52,224 nt of DNA from Pseudomonadota bacterium (GCA_023393525.1 JAEWKZ010000063.1:1-52224), one strand, 5' to 3'; counted from the stretch's first letter, positions 17,401 through 28,128 are shown. The notes: generated by a model not told the origin, from the letters alone. A program made the numbers and translations.

Positions 17401-18822
17401 TCACTGACCCGTGGACGTTGCGGCCGGTTCGGCCTTGGCGGCCTGCATCGGCTCCTGAAGCTGCGCCCTGTACTCGGCGATGGCCGCTTTGAAGACGGGC
17501 ATTTCCTTGGCGTGGATGGGGTCGGCAGGCATGGTCTTGAGCTTGAGGGGGTTGATGAGCTTGCCGTTGTGCCGCATGCGGAAATCAAGATGCGGACCGG
17601 TGGCGTAGCCGGTGCTGCCGACATAGCCGATGACCGCGCCCTGCTTCACCTTGGCCCCTTTCTTGGACACCTTGGCGAATTTGCTCATGTGGTTGTAGAT
17701 GGTCTCGTAGCCGTTGCTGTGGATCACGCGCACGAAGCGTCCCTGGGATTTGTTGGACCCGACCTGGGCGATGACTCCGTCGGCCACCGTGCTGATCGGG
17801 GTTCCGGTGGGCGCGGCGTAATCGATGCCCTGATGGGGGCGTCTGTATTTCAGGATGGGGTGCAGGCGGCTCATGGAATAGCCGGATGAAATGCGCGTGA
17901 AGGACAGCGGCGATTTGAGGAACGCCTTGCGCAACGGACGGCCTTTTTCGTCGTAATAGGCGGTGTTGCCTTTTTTGTCCGTGTAGCGATAGGCGTGGTA
18001 GGTCTGGCCCTGGTTGGTGAAGCTGGCCGCCGCGAGGTTCCCGTACCCCACGAACTTTCCTTCCCTGAATTTCTTCTCGATGACCACCCTGAACGTGTCT
18101 CCGGCGCGCAGGTCGCGCGTGAAGTCGACGTCGTAGGCGAAGACGTTGCCCAGCCGCAGGGCCAGTTCCTCGCTTTCTCCGGCCTGGGTCACCGCTCCGA
18201 AAAGACTGCTTTCGACGACTCCGGAGACGGTCTTGATCTCCGTGTCGTAGGGAATGGCTTCGCGGCGGAACTCGTAGCCGGAGTCGGTCAGCGAGACCAC
18301 GAGCCGTTCATTGCCGTCTATTTCGTACTCCAGGCCGACCAGCGCCTTGTTGGAGTAGATCATGGTCCAGGGCTGGCCCGCCTTGAGATTGTCCAGCGGG
18401 TAGACGTCCTTGCTCTCGTTGCACAGGGAGTAAATCTCGGCCAGGCCGAGATGCCCTTCCAAAAGCGTGGACGGGGTGTCGCCGCTTTTGATGGTGTCGC
18501 TCATGCGGGTGATTTCGGGTTCGCGCGGGGCGCAGGCTTCGGGCAGTTCGCCCGTCGTCTGGGATGCGCCGTCCTGCTGCTCGGAGAGGTCTTTCCCGTT
18601 CTCGTAATCCTGGCTTTCGTAGCGGGTGGAAACACCTTGGGCGCTCCAATCGATGCTGGACTGGATTTCCTCGGGCGCCAGAAAGTTGAAGAAGACTGCG
18701 GCCGCGATGAGCGCTCCGCCCAAAAGGACGAAGGCGCGCTTGGCCAGATGCGCTGGCGCGGGCTTGCGTTTCAGGGACAGGTGGGACGGGCGGCGATATG
18801 TATTTCGATTTTTTGTTGTCAT
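17401..18822 (-). CDS. M23-family peptidoglycan endopeptidase
   Basis: 473 aa from the ATG at 18822; a GTG at 18870 behind GGGGGGA would add 16 residues. The N-terminus is basic, then a TM/signal-anchor at ~28-47, an OapA/LysM-like middle (SDTIKSGDTPSTLLEGHLGLAEIYSL), and a LytM/M23 domain: HPILKYRRPHQGIDYAAPTGTPI and ATGPHLDFRMRHNG. Zinc ligands are the His and Asp of HQGID and the His of HLD. The second ligand of the usual HLH motif is Asp here. Such enzymes cut peptide cross-links in the cell envelope. The Ala/Glu-rich tail is probably disordered. It is monocistronic with its own terminator. Confidence 0.85.
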   Translation of the reverse strand: MTTKNRNTYRRPSHLSLKRKPAPAHLAKRAFVLLGGALIAAAVFFNFLAPEEIQSSIDWSAQGVSTRYESQDYENGKDLSEQQDGASQTTGELPEACAPREPEITRMSDTIKSGDTPSTLLEGHLGLAEIYSLCNESKDVYPLDNLKAGQPWTMIYSNKALVGLEYEIDGNERLVVSLTDSGYEFRREAIPYDTEIKTVSGVVESSLFGAVTQAGESEELALRLGNVFAYDVDFTRDLRAGDTFRVVIEKKFREGKFVGYGNLAAASFTNQGQTYHAYRYTDKKGNTAYYDEKGRPLRKAFLKSPLSFTRISSGYSMSRLHPILKYRRPHQGIDYAAPTGTPISTVADGVIAQVGSNKSQGRFVRVIHSNGYETIYNHMSKFAKVSKKGAKVKQGAVIGYVGSTGYATGPHLDFRMRHNGKLINPLKLKTMPADPIHAKEMPVFKAAIAEYRAQLQEPMQAAKAEPAATSTGQ

Positions 18823-19068
18823 ACGTCCATGAGTTGCTTTGGCGCTGGGCCGGATGTTGCTCCGAATCACGGTCCCCCCGGCTGGCGGGTTTGCCTGATA
18901 ACCGTCGCGCTGTCATAGCCGCGTAAGACGTCAAGCTCAAGCACTTGTTTCCCGGAAAGAGAATATCTGCGCCAATTCCCGGAAATCACGGTCGACATGG
19001 CAGGAATGGGGGCGTCTGGCGGAAGGGGCGGGGCCCCGTTTTTTTTCCTGCGGAACGTCGCGGGGATC

Positions 19069-19653
19069 TTATTTGGCTTTCAGACCGTAGATGATGAAGT
19101 CGACAATGTCGTCGAACAGCCCCTCGTCTCCGTATGGGGTCAGCAGGCCATGCCTGATGCCGCCGACCAGGTTGCAGAATACGACGACGGAAGTTTTGTG
19201 CGGATCGACGTCGCGGATGCTGCCGTCCCGAACGCCGCGCTCCATGCACTCTTCCAGGATGTCGTAGAGTTCGGAGAAGTTGCGGATCATGACGTCCTTG
19301 TCTTCGACCGTCTTCAGGTCGCTGAACGGGGAGCAGCGCACCAGGACCATGAAATCCTGGCGCGGGTTGCGGGCGAAGTCGAAATAGGTCCTGGCGAACA
19401 GCCTGACCGCCTCGAGCCCGTTGGGAACACCCTGCAGGTTGGTCCGCATGGCCTCTATGAGTTCGTGAACGACGTCGAGGCCTGCCGTGAGAAAGAGCTT
19501 TTCCTTGTTGCCGAAATGGTGGGTCAGAAGCCCCAGGGCCACTCCGGCCCGCTCTGAAATTTTCTTGAATGTCGTTTCGGAATATCCGTGTTCGCTGAAC
19601 AGTTCTTTGGCTGCCTTGAGCAGGAGTTCTTTTTTTGTCGGTCCCGTGGCCAT
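19069..19653 (-). CDS. TetR-family transcriptional regulator
   Basis: 194 aa, the usual TetR length. The N-terminal helix-turn-helix is clear: AAKELFSEHGYSETTFKKISERAGVALGLLTHHFGNKEKLF. The C-terminal part is an all-helical ligand domain without an identifiable ligand. The ATG has GAGAAG upstream. It is divergent from the gene at 19893, and an imperfect inverted repeat (19769-19786) lies between them, so it may regulate itself and that neighbour. Confidence 0.88.
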   Translation of the reverse strand: MATGPTKKELLLKAAKELFSEHGYSETTFKKISERAGVALGLLTHHFGNKEKLFLTAGLDVVHELIEAMRTNLQGVPNGLEAVRLFARTYFDFARNPRQDFMVLVRCSPFSDLKTVEDKDVMIRNFSELYDILEECMERGVRDGSIRDVDPHKTSVVVFCNLVGGIRHGLLTPYGDEGLFDDIVDFIIYGLKAK

Positions 19654-19768
19654 GCTTGTTCTTCTCGTTCGTCAAGTGAAGGTGCTAAAACAGGGGAACC
19701 CCAAAGTTCCGGAAGACATCCGCGGGGCGGGCGAGGGGGGCCCGGGCGAAAATGCGCTAACTCGTTAA

Positions 19769-19786
19769 ATTGAATACCCAATCAAT
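19769..19786. promoter_or_regulatory. Candidate TetR operator
   Basis: ATTGA-ATACCCAA-TCAAT is a short inverted repeat in the intergenic region between the divergent TetR gene and the 19893 gene. Size and position suit a TetR-family operator, but arms of 5 bases are weak evidence. Confidence 0.3.
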
Positions 19787-19892
19787 ATGCAAGGTCACGG
19801 TTGTTGTCAACGCCGCATCCCTGTTCGGGAAAATTGACAAACAGCGCCATGATCTTGAATAAGAAGCGTCCACCATAGGCAAGGAGCCATGC

Positions 19893-20471
19893 ATGAATGC
19901 CTTGAAATACTGGTCCGGATACGTTTCGTCGCTTCTTCGCGCCCGGCTTTACGCCCTGCGTCCGGGCAAGCGCCAGCTGATCAGGAATGACCGGGTCCGA
20001 AACAGTCCCCTCTACGATGATGTCTGCCACTGGCAAAAGGCCCAGATGGAGTCCATGACCTTTGAAAACGACCGCCCGACGAAAGAGGTCAAGGGCGCGG
20101 TGGATTTGCCGCTCATGCGCCGCATTCACCGGCGTACCCTGCTTGAGATCCGGCACGAGCTGGGCGATCTTTGGCGTCCGTCGTCCGTGACCCTGAATCA
20201 GGGGCGGGGCATCAGCCTCGACCAGTCCATCGCCATCATGCACCGACTGCGGGATGCCGGATTTCCCGACGACGCCCTAGGCGTGGTTTCCGTGGAATTC
20301 GCGGGCAGACGGCATTCCTTCGCCATCGTCCAGGACGTGAAGGACGATTTCTGGATGCTCGACAACGGCACGTTTTCGTTTTGCCCCGTGCGCGGCAGCG
20401 TGTTTTTGTCGGTGCGCAGGGATGTGCACGTCCTGATCGGCTTCAATTTCTTCGATGTCTGGAATTATTGA
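19893..20471 (+). CDS. Transglutaminase-like cysteine peptidase relative, active Cys apparently lost
   Basis: 192 aa, cytoplasmic, no signal peptide. The segment SLDQSIAIMHRLRDAGFPDDALGVVSVEF...RRHSFAIVQDVKDDFWMLDNGTF follows the layout of bacterial transglutaminase-like cysteine peptidases (BTLCP): helix with the catalytic Cys, xAGFPxxxL, then the catalytic His (here His in RRHSF) and Asp/Asn (LDNG). At the Cys position (usually GDCEDYA) it reads GISLDQS. The assignment is by eye and a structural comparison would settle it. AAGGAG lies 6 bases before the ATG. It starts a three-gene plus-strand run with cupin and CDF genes. Confidence 0.5.
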   Translation: MNALKYWSGYVSSLLRARLYALRPGKRQLIRNDRVRNSPLYDDVCHWQKAQMESMTFENDRPTKEVKGAVDLPLMRRIHRRTLLEIRHELGDLWRPSSVTLNQGRGISLDQSIAIMHRLRDAGFPDDALGVVSVEFAGRRHSFAIVQDVKDDFWMLDNGTFSFCPVRGSVFLSVRRDVHVLIGFNFFDVWNY

Positions 20472-20501
20472 TCCGCTTCATATACGACAAGGACGGGAAA
20501 C

Positions 20502-20852
20502 ATGAAGATCATGCCTACATTGGCCGCCAAGGCCGTGCATTTTGATTCGGAAGCCGCCAGGAAGGTGACGGGGCGGGTGATTATCGGTCATGACGACGGT
20601 GCGGACAATTTCTGCATGCGCCGTTTCGACCTGGGGCCGGACGGGCACACTCCTCGCCATGCCCATGCCTGGGAGCACGAGATCTTCTTTCACGCCGGGG
20701 AGGGCGAGGTCCTCCACGCCGGGGAATGGACCCGGGTCGCGCCGGGGGATGCGGTATTTGTTCCCGGCGGGGAAGAACATCAAATCCGCAACGCCGGAGA
20801 CTGCGCGCTGACATTCATTTGTCTGGTTCCCGCCGGAGCTCCGGAGATTTGA
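20502..20852 (+). CDS. Small cupin protein
   Basis: 116 aa single-domain cupin. Motif 1 is HTPRHAHAWEHEIFFHAGEGEV and motif 2 is DAVFVPGGEEHQIRNAGD, providing three His and a Glu for a metal. Small cupins of this kind bind a metal and often a small ligand; the substrate cannot be read from sequence. It lies 30 bases after the transglutaminase-like gene and 10 bases before the CDF gene, so it is probably in one transcript with both. Confidence 0.88.
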   Translation: MKIMPTLAAKAVHFDSEAARKVTGRVIIGHDDGADNFCMRRFDLGPDGHTPRHAHAWEHEIFFHAGEGEVLHAGEWTRVAPGDAVFVPGGEEHQIRNAGDCALTFICLVPAGAPEI

Positions 20853-20862
20853 GAGGTCCGCG

Positions 20863-21804
20863 ATGCTGGCCCACGCACGGAAATACGCCTTCCTGTCCAT
20901 AGGCGCTTCGCTTCTGACCATGGCCCTCAAGTTCGGGGCCTTTTTCCTGACCGGATCGGTGGGCCTTTTTTCCGATGCCGTGGAGTCCGTGGTCAACCTG
21001 ACCGCCGGACTCATCGCGCTCATGGCCATCATTCACGCGCACCGTCCGGCGGACCAGAGCCATGCCTATGGTCACGGCAAGGTCGAATATTTTTCCAGCG
21101 GGATGGAAGGCATATTGATCTGCGTGGCGGCTCTGGGTATCGCCTATGCCTCGGTGCAGCGTTTCGTGCATCCCCAGGCGCTGCACCATCTGGGGACCGG
21201 CGTCGTCGTGGCCACGCTGGCGGGGGCCGTCAATTTCGTGGTGGCCAGGGTCATGCTCAAGGCCGCCCGCGAGTATGACAGCATCGTGCTCGAAGCCGAC
21301 GCCAGACATCTGCTGACCGATGTCTGGACTTCGGCAGGGCTGGTCCTTGCCTTGGCGGTCATGCATTTCGCCCCGCCTTCCTGGCAGATCCTGGACCCGG
21401 TCCTGGGGCTGGCAATGTCCGCGAACATCGTCTGGACCGGGATGGGCTTGGTTCGCCGTTCCATCGCGGGGCTCATGGACGTTGGGCTGCCGGAGCATGA
21501 AATTTCCCGGATCACCGCCGTCATCAAACGGATCGGAGGGGTTGAATCGGGATTTCACGCCCTGCGCACGCGCAAATCCGGGGCGGTCAGGTTCGTGGAT
21601 TTTCATCTTCTCGTACCCGGCTCCATGACGGTGCAGGAATCCCACGACCTGTGCTGTGAGATCGAGGAGGCCATCAAGGTCGAATTGCCGGGGAGTCAGA
21701 CCACCATCCACGTGGAGCCCCGCGAGGATTACGCCTCGTTTGACGGCTGGAAGGTGGGGGGCATTTGCGACAGGTCCGCCTGTCACAAAAGCGGAATCGA
21801 ATGA
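20863..21804 (+). CDS. Cation diffusion facilitator (metal efflux) transporter
   Basis: 313 aa with six predicted TM helices and a C-terminal cytoplasmic domain (ESGFHALRTRKSGAVRFVDFHLLVPGSMTVQESHDLCCEIEEAI), typical of CDF proteins. Metal-site residues are seen in TM2 (GLFSDAVES) and TM5 (DARHLLTDVWTS, the HxxxD pair). The second Asp of TM2 in FieF-type transporters is replaced (SDAVES). The protein ends in a Cys/His-containing tail (GGICDRSACHKSG) that could bind metal. It exports a divalent cation in exchange for protons. The specific metal is not determinable here. Confidence 0.9.
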   Translation: MLAHARKYAFLSIGASLLTMALKFGAFFLTGSVGLFSDAVESVVNLTAGLIALMAIIHAHRPADQSHAYGHGKVEYFSSGMEGILICVAALGIAYASVQRFVHPQALHHLGTGVVVATLAGAVNFVVARVMLKAAREYDSIVLEADARHLLTDVWTSAGLVLALAVMHFAPPSWQILDPVLGLAMSANIVWTGMGLVRRSIAGLMDVGLPEHEISRITAVIKRIGGVESGFHALRTRKSGAVRFVDFHLLVPGSMTVQESHDLCCEIEEAIKVELPGSQTTIHVEPREDYASFDGWKVGGICDRSACHKSGIE

Positions 21805-21848
21805 GACGCGGGCTTTTTTTTGGACATGCGTCCGGAGTGGAGGTTCTC

Positions 21849-22001
21849 ATGTGGAAGAAATGGGTGATATTGGTCTGTCTTGCCGCCTTCTTGGGCGCTG
21901 GGTGCTCCACCGTGGGCGAGGTGACCGGCAAAACGGTCAAGGGCGTGGAGAACGCGGCCGATGATTTCAAGGATGGGTATCGCAAGGGCCGCAGCGAATA
22001 G
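21849..22001 (+). CDS. Small entericidin-like lipoprotein
   Basis: 50 aa. MWKKWVILVCLAAFLGAGC is a lipoprotein signal peptide with lipobox LGAGC, leaving a mature ~32-residue charged peptide (STVGEVTGKTVKGVENAADDFKDGYRKG). Size and the repeated hydrophilic helix resemble entericidin-type lipoproteins. The ATG at 21849 has GGAGG 6 bases upstream. It follows the CDF gene by 44 bases. Confidence 0.75.
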   Translation: MWKKWVILVCLAAFLGAGCSTVGEVTGKTVKGVENAADDFKDGYRKGRSE

Positions 22002-22211
22002 GGGCGGGCTGTGTTTTGGTCTGTTGGATAACGATATCGGCATGTTGTCGAGACAGCGGGGCCTGACCTCCGCACAGCGGCGTGCGTTCCAGAATGCGCC
22101 CGGCAGCCCTGCGGTATCCATTCGGCCGGGGCGCGGCAAAGAGTTTGCCAAATCGATGAGAGCCGTATATTTTTACACTCCTTTGTTGGAGACCATTTTG
22201 TGGAGGAAAGA

Positions 22212-22712
22212 ATGAGCAATCCGGTGGTCCTGGTGGACACGACCAAAGGGGAATTTTTGGTCGAGTTGTTCGCGGACAAGTCGCCGCAGACTGTGGCCAA
22301 TTTCTTGGGTTACGTGGACGAGGATTTCTATGTCGGCACGCTGTTTCACAGGGTAGTGAAGGGTTTCATGATCCAGGGCGGCGGGCTCGACAACATGTTG
22401 CGCGAGAAGCCCACCAAGGCTCCCATCGCCAACGAGGCCGCGAACGGCCTGAAGAACATCGAAGGCACCGTGGCCATGGCGCGTACCGCCGACCCGCACA
22501 GCGCCTGCGCCCAGTTTTTCATCAACACGGTCGACAATCCTGACCTCGATTATCAGGGAGAGGACGAGTTCGGCTATTGCGTTTTCGGTCAGGTCATTGA
22601 CGGGATGGATGTGGTCAAGAAAATTGAAAAAGTCCGGGTCAAACCCCAGGGCGACCACGAACACGCACCCGCCGATCAGGTGTCCATTAACTCCATTACC
22701 CGTTTCGAATGA
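22212..22712 (+). CDS. Cyclophilin-type peptidyl-prolyl cis-trans isomerase
   Basis: 166 aa, cytoplasmic, no signal peptide. Typical cyclophilin motifs: GEFLVELFADKSPQTVANF, FHRVVKGFMIQGG (catalytic Arg), GTVAMART and SACAQFFINTVDNP. It catalyses prolyl isomerisation during protein folding. The ATG at 22212 follows GGAGG; a GTG four codons earlier is inside that site. It lies 29 bases upstream of the S1-domain gene. Confidence 0.95.
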   Translation: MSNPVVLVDTTKGEFLVELFADKSPQTVANFLGYVDEDFYVGTLFHRVVKGFMIQGGGLDNMLREKPTKAPIANEAANGLKNIEGTVAMARTADPHSACAQFFINTVDNPDLDYQGEDEFGYCVFGQVIDGMDVVKKIEKVRVKPQGDHEHAPADQVSINSITRFE

Positions 22713-22741
22713 CGGTTTACGGTGAAGTAAGGTAGTCAATC

Positions 22742-24160
22742 ATGAGTGAAGATTTTGCCGAGCTGTTCGCATCCTATGAATCCCAGCGCAAGACAGCCCT
22801 CAAGGCAGGGGACAAGATTTCCGGAACAGTGATTTCCATTGGCCAGAAGGCGGCTTTCGTCGATTGCGGCGCGTCCGTGGACGGCATCGTGGACCGCGAG
22901 GAATTGCTGAACGACGCCGGAGAGCTGACGGTGGCCGAGGGCGATACGCTGGAACTCTACGTGGTGGGCGTGACCGACGACAGCGTGCGTCTGTCCAAGG
23001 CCATGACCGGCGTCGGCGGCCTCAACATGCTTCAGGACGCTTTCAACAGCGGCGTGCCGGTGGAAGGCAAGGTGCGCGAGCAGATCAAGGGCGGCTTTCA
23101 TGTCGAGGTGCTCAAGCATCGCGCCTTCTGTCCCGTGTCCCAGATCGATGCCCGCTATGTCGCGAACCCCGAGGATTATGTCGGCCAGACTCTCCAGTTC
23201 CGGATCACCAAGGTTTCCGAGAACGGGCGCAACATCGTCGTTTCCCGCCGGGCCCTGCTCGAAGAGGAACAGAAGCAGGCCAGCGCCGACTTTTTCGAGA
23301 CGGTCGCCAGCGGCGACATCGTCGAAGGCACCGTCACCCGCCTGGCCGCTTTCGGCGCCTTCGTGGAGCTGGTGCCGGGCGTGGAAGGGCTGGTGCACAT
23401 TTCCGAAATTTCCTGGGCCCGGATTCAGAGCCCCGAAGAGGCCTTGAGCGTGGGTGACAAGGTGCGGGTCAAGTATCTCGGCACAAGCGCGGGCAAGAAG
23501 CCCGGCGAGACCCGCCTTTCCCTGTCCATCAAGCAGGCGCAGGACGACCCGTGGAAGACCGTGGCCGACCGCTTCAAGGACGGCGACAAGGTCACGGGCA
23601 AGGTGGTCAAGCTCATGGACTTCGGCGCCTTCGTGGAGATCGCTCCCGGCATCGAAGGCCTGGTCCACATCAGTGAAATGAGCTATGCCAAGCGGATCAA
23701 CAAGCCCGGCGAAGTGGTCCAGGTCGGCGACATGGTCGCGGCCGTGGTCAAGCAGGTCGATGTGGAGAAGCAGCGCATATCGCTCAGCATGCGTGACGCC
23801 GAAGGCGACCCGTGGCTGAACGTTGCCGAGAAGTACCCCGTTGGCCAGACAGTGCAGGGCACTGTGGAGAAGCGCCAGCAGTTCGGACTGTTCATCACGC
23901 TTGAACCCGGGGTGACCGGGCTTTTGCCCCAGTCGGTCATGTCCAGGGCCGAAGGCGAGGTCAAATACGACAAGCTGAACGTCGGCGACACGGTGGTGGT
24001 CAGCATCGAGAGCGTGAACCCCCGCGAACGCAAGATCAGCCTGGGTACCGGCAAGAAAGAGGAAGTGGCCGACTGGAAAGGCTATAAGCCCCAGGCTTCC
24101 GAGACGGGGCTGGGTTCCCTGGGCAGCGCCCTGGCCGAGGCCCTGAAGAAGAAAAGCTAG
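22742..24160 (+). CDS. S1-domain RNA-binding protein (RpsA-like, five S1 repeats)
   Basis: 472 aa with five S1 repeats at ~18-86, 104-170, 188-258, 273-345 and 358-430. Repeats 3 and 4 are the most canonical (GAFVELVPGVEGLVHISEI and GAFVEIAPGIEGLVHISEM). E. coli ribosomal protein S1 has six repeats and ~557 residues. This could therefore be a shortened S1 or a second, regulatory S1-type protein. It binds single-stranded RNA. It is probably cotranscribed with the cyclophilin and perhaps with the rubredoxin after it. Confidence 0.88.
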   Translation: MSEDFAELFASYESQRKTALKAGDKISGTVISIGQKAAFVDCGASVDGIVDREELLNDAGELTVAEGDTLELYVVGVTDDSVRLSKAMTGVGGLNMLQDAFNSGVPVEGKVREQIKGGFHVEVLKHRAFCPVSQIDARYVANPEDYVGQTLQFRITKVSENGRNIVVSRRALLEEEQKQASADFFETVASGDIVEGTVTRLAAFGAFVELVPGVEGLVHISEISWARIQSPEEALSVGDKVRVKYLGTSAGKKPGETRLSLSIKQAQDDPWKTVADRFKDGDKVTGKVVKLMDFGAFVEIAPGIEGLVHISEMSYAKRINKPGEVVQVGDMVAAVVKQVDVEKQRISLSMRDAEGDPWLNVAEKYPVGQTVQGTVEKRQQFGLFITLEPGVTGLLPQSVMSRAEGEVKYDKLNVGDTVVVSIESVNPRERKISLGTGKKEEVADWKGYKPQASETGLGSLGSALAEALKKKS

Positions 24161-24205
24161 GTTTCGCGAGAATATCCGTTCACCTTAACTACAATGGAGG
24201 CTCCT

Positions 24206-24370
24206 ATGGCCATGGAACGATGGGAATGCCCGTGCGGCTACGTGTATGATCCGGCTGAAGGCGATGCGGAAAACAACATCCCGGCCGGGACCGCCTTCGA
24301 GGATCTGCCCGAGGATTGGGTCTGCCCCAAGTGCGGCGCCGAGAAAGAGTTTTTCGATAAAATGGATTGA
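24206..24370 (+). CDS. Rubredoxin
   Basis: 54 aa, the standard rubredoxin length. The two iron-binding pairs are CPCGY and CPKCGA, which bind a single iron. It carries the typical YDPAEGD and PAGTAFEDLPEDWVCPKCG. It is a cytoplasmic one-electron carrier, often serving oxygen- or superoxide-reducing enzymes in these anaerobes. The ATG at 24206 has GGAGG 6 bases upstream. No partner reductase is adjacent. Confidence 0.95.
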   Translation: MAMERWECPCGYVYDPAEGDAENNIPAGTAFEDLPEDWVCPKCGAEKEFFDKMD

Positions 24371-24466
24371 CGACGGAGTGTGCTTTGTATCGTGGGGAGC
24401 AGGAAGCGATTCCGCTCCCTTTTTCATTTCCGGACGCGTTGCCCGGGTCGCATGTGGAGGTTGGTC

Positions 24467-25828
24467 ATGGACGAGGTGCTGAAGCACAAGGCGGTGAGTT
24501 GCTGGGAACGTTACGGGACCAGCGCCGAGAAGAACGCCATGGACGCGCTGGCGGTGGAATTCCTTGATTTTTTGACCCGCTGCAAGACCGAGCGCGAAAC
24601 AATCGCCTGGGTGGCGGAACAGGCCGCCTCCTGCGGGTTTTCAGGTGATTTGGACCAGGATCTGCTCGTCCTGCCCTTTCGCTCCAAGGCCGCGCTGCTG
24701 GCCCGGCGGGGAACAAGGCCCCTGGCGGATGGCATGCGCCTGATCACGGCCCACGCGGACACCCCGCACCTGGACCTCAAGCAGCATCCGCTGCACGAGG
24801 AATGCCGGGTCGCGCTGATGAAGACCCACTACTACGGCGGCCTCAAGAAATACCAATGGCTGGCCCGCCCCCTGGCCCTGCACGGGACCATCGTGGCCAT
24901 GGACGGCCGGGTCGTCCCGGTCTGCATCGGCGAGGACGAGGCCGATCCCGTGTTCACGGTCCTCGATCTCTTGCCGCATCTGGCCCGCAAGCAGCGCGAG
25001 GAAACGGTGGAAAAGGCCTTCGTGGCCGAAAAGCTCAACATCGCCATCGGCCATGAACCGGCCTCCACGGAGGAGGACGCCAAGGTCCGGCAGCGGGTGC
25101 TGGAGCTTCTCTTCGAGCGTTACGCCATTCGCGAGGAAGATCTGTACAGCGCCGAATTGCAGGTCGTGCCTGCGGGCAAGGCCCGCTTCGTGGGCCTGGA
25201 CCGGGCTTTGCTCGGCGGATACGGTCAGGATGACCGCCTGTGCGTGTTCGCGGCGTTCAAGGCCTTCATGGACGCGCCCAAAAGCGATCACACCCAGATT
25301 CTGCTGCTGTGGGACAAGGAGGAGATCGGTTCCGACGGCGCCACCGGCGCCAAGTCCCGCTTCATGGAGTACGCCCTGTCCGACATCCTCGACGCCTGGG
25401 AGCCCCGGACCCGGTTGCGGCACGTCCTGGGGCGGACCAAGGCCGTGTCCGCCGACGTGCATTGCCCCATGGACCCCGACTATCAGGACGTGCACGACAA
25501 GTACAACGCCTCCCTGCTGGGCTTTGGCCCAGTCTTTTCCAAATTCACCGGCCACGGCGGCAAGTACGGAGCCAGCGAGGCCGACTGCGAATACGTGGCC
25601 TGGTTCCGCGCGCTGCTGGCGGCCGAGAACATCCCCTGGCAGATGGCCGAGATGGGCAAGGTGGACGAGGGCGGCGGCGGCACGGTGGCCAAGGAGCTGG
25701 CGGTCTACGGCATGGAAATCATCGATTTTGGCCCCGGAGTCCTGTCCATGCACAGTCCGTTCGAGATCAGCTCCAAGGCCGACCTCCTGGCCACGGTGCA
25801 GGCCTACAACGCATTCTATCGCAGCTAG
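24467..25828 (+). CDS. M18-family aminopeptidase
   Basis: 453 aa from the ATG at 24467, preceded by GGAGG. Motifs of the M18 metallopeptidases are visible: HADTPHLDLK (metal His/Asp), LLLWDKEEIGSDGATGAKS (catalytic Glu pair), DYQDVHDKYNASLLG and FSKFTGHGGKYGASEAD near the C-terminus, with a final metal His at LSMHSPFEISSKAD. It removes N-terminal, usually acidic, residues from peptides and normally forms a large cytoplasmic dodecamer. A longer in-frame start at 24380 lacks a ribosome site. Confidence 0.9.
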   Translation: MDEVLKHKAVSCWERYGTSAEKNAMDALAVEFLDFLTRCKTERETIAWVAEQAASCGFSGDLDQDLLVLPFRSKAALLARRGTRPLADGMRLITAHADTPHLDLKQHPLHEECRVALMKTHYYGGLKKYQWLARPLALHGTIVAMDGRVVPVCIGEDEADPVFTVLDLLPHLARKQREETVEKAFVAEKLNIAIGHEPASTEEDAKVRQRVLELLFERYAIREEDLYSAELQVVPAGKARFVGLDRALLGGYGQDDRLCVFAAFKAFMDAPKSDHTQILLLWDKEEIGSDGATGAKSRFMEYALSDILDAWEPRTRLRHVLGRTKAVSADVHCPMDPDYQDVHDKYNASLLGFGPVFSKFTGHGGKYGASEADCEYVAWFRALLAAENIPWQMAEMGKVDEGGGGTVAKELAVYGMEIIDFGPGVLSMHSPFEISSKADLLATVQAYNAFYRS

Positions 25829-25853
25829 CTGCCTGTCAAAAAATCAAAAATTC

Positions 25854-25980
25854 GCAGGCCGTTCAATAATGGTGAGATGCAAGGAAGCGAAAAAATCCAG
25901 GGCGCGCAGTGTATTGCGCATACATAAGCGGTCTGGATTTTTTCGCTGACGCAGCAGATCGCCGTTTTTCAACGGCCTGC
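25854..25980. repeat. 127-bp extended palindrome upstream of selB
   Basis: Outer arms GCAGGCCGTT (25854-25863) and AACGGCCTGC (25971-25980) are perfect. Inner arms AGCGAAAAAATCCAG (25886-25900) and CTGGATTTTTTCGCT (25933-25947) are a perfect 15-base match. Between them TGTAT/ATACA forms a small inner stem, and the intervening parts pair imperfectly. The whole element folds into one long hairpin ending 13 bases before the selB start. Its form suggests a dispersed intergenic palindromic repeat. Confidence 0.8.
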
Positions 25981-25993
25981 CAGGGAGAGACGC

Positions 25994-27898
<1,905 letters not shown>

Positions 27899-27921
27899 GA
27901 GCCTGATTTTCTTTTTTTGTG

Positions 27922-27966
27922 AATGCACGAATTTTCGCGGCAGCGGGAGTTCGTGCATTTTGTTTT
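27922..27966 (+). terminator. Terminator after selB
   Basis: AATGCACGAA (27922-27931) pairs with TTCGTGCATT (27950-27959) across an 18-base GC-rich loop. A T-rich tract (TTGTTTTT) follows directly. It lies 23 bases past the selB stop. Confidence 0.75.
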
Positions 27967-28128
27967 TGGACTTTAGCAGTTGGAATTTGATTTTGGCGGT
28001 CATTTTGTGTTTTCGTGTCAGATGACAAAAAACAGCGCGCAGTCCTTGCCTTGCATCCCTGAATTGTGCAACTAGAACAGAGTGGATTGCGGTTTGACGT
28101 TCAATTTTTATCTCACAAGGAGTGCAAG

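Noticed and set aside
19021..19050. GGGGCGGGGCCCCGTTTTTTTT as a plus-strand terminator
   Set aside because: No plus-strand gene ends nearby, and the palindrome has no proper loop; flanking genes are both on the minus strand.
22002..22211. Plus-strand frame of 84 codons between the lipoprotein and cyclophilin genes
   Set aside because: It overlaps the lipoprotein gene end, lacks a ribosome site and reads as non-protein sequence.
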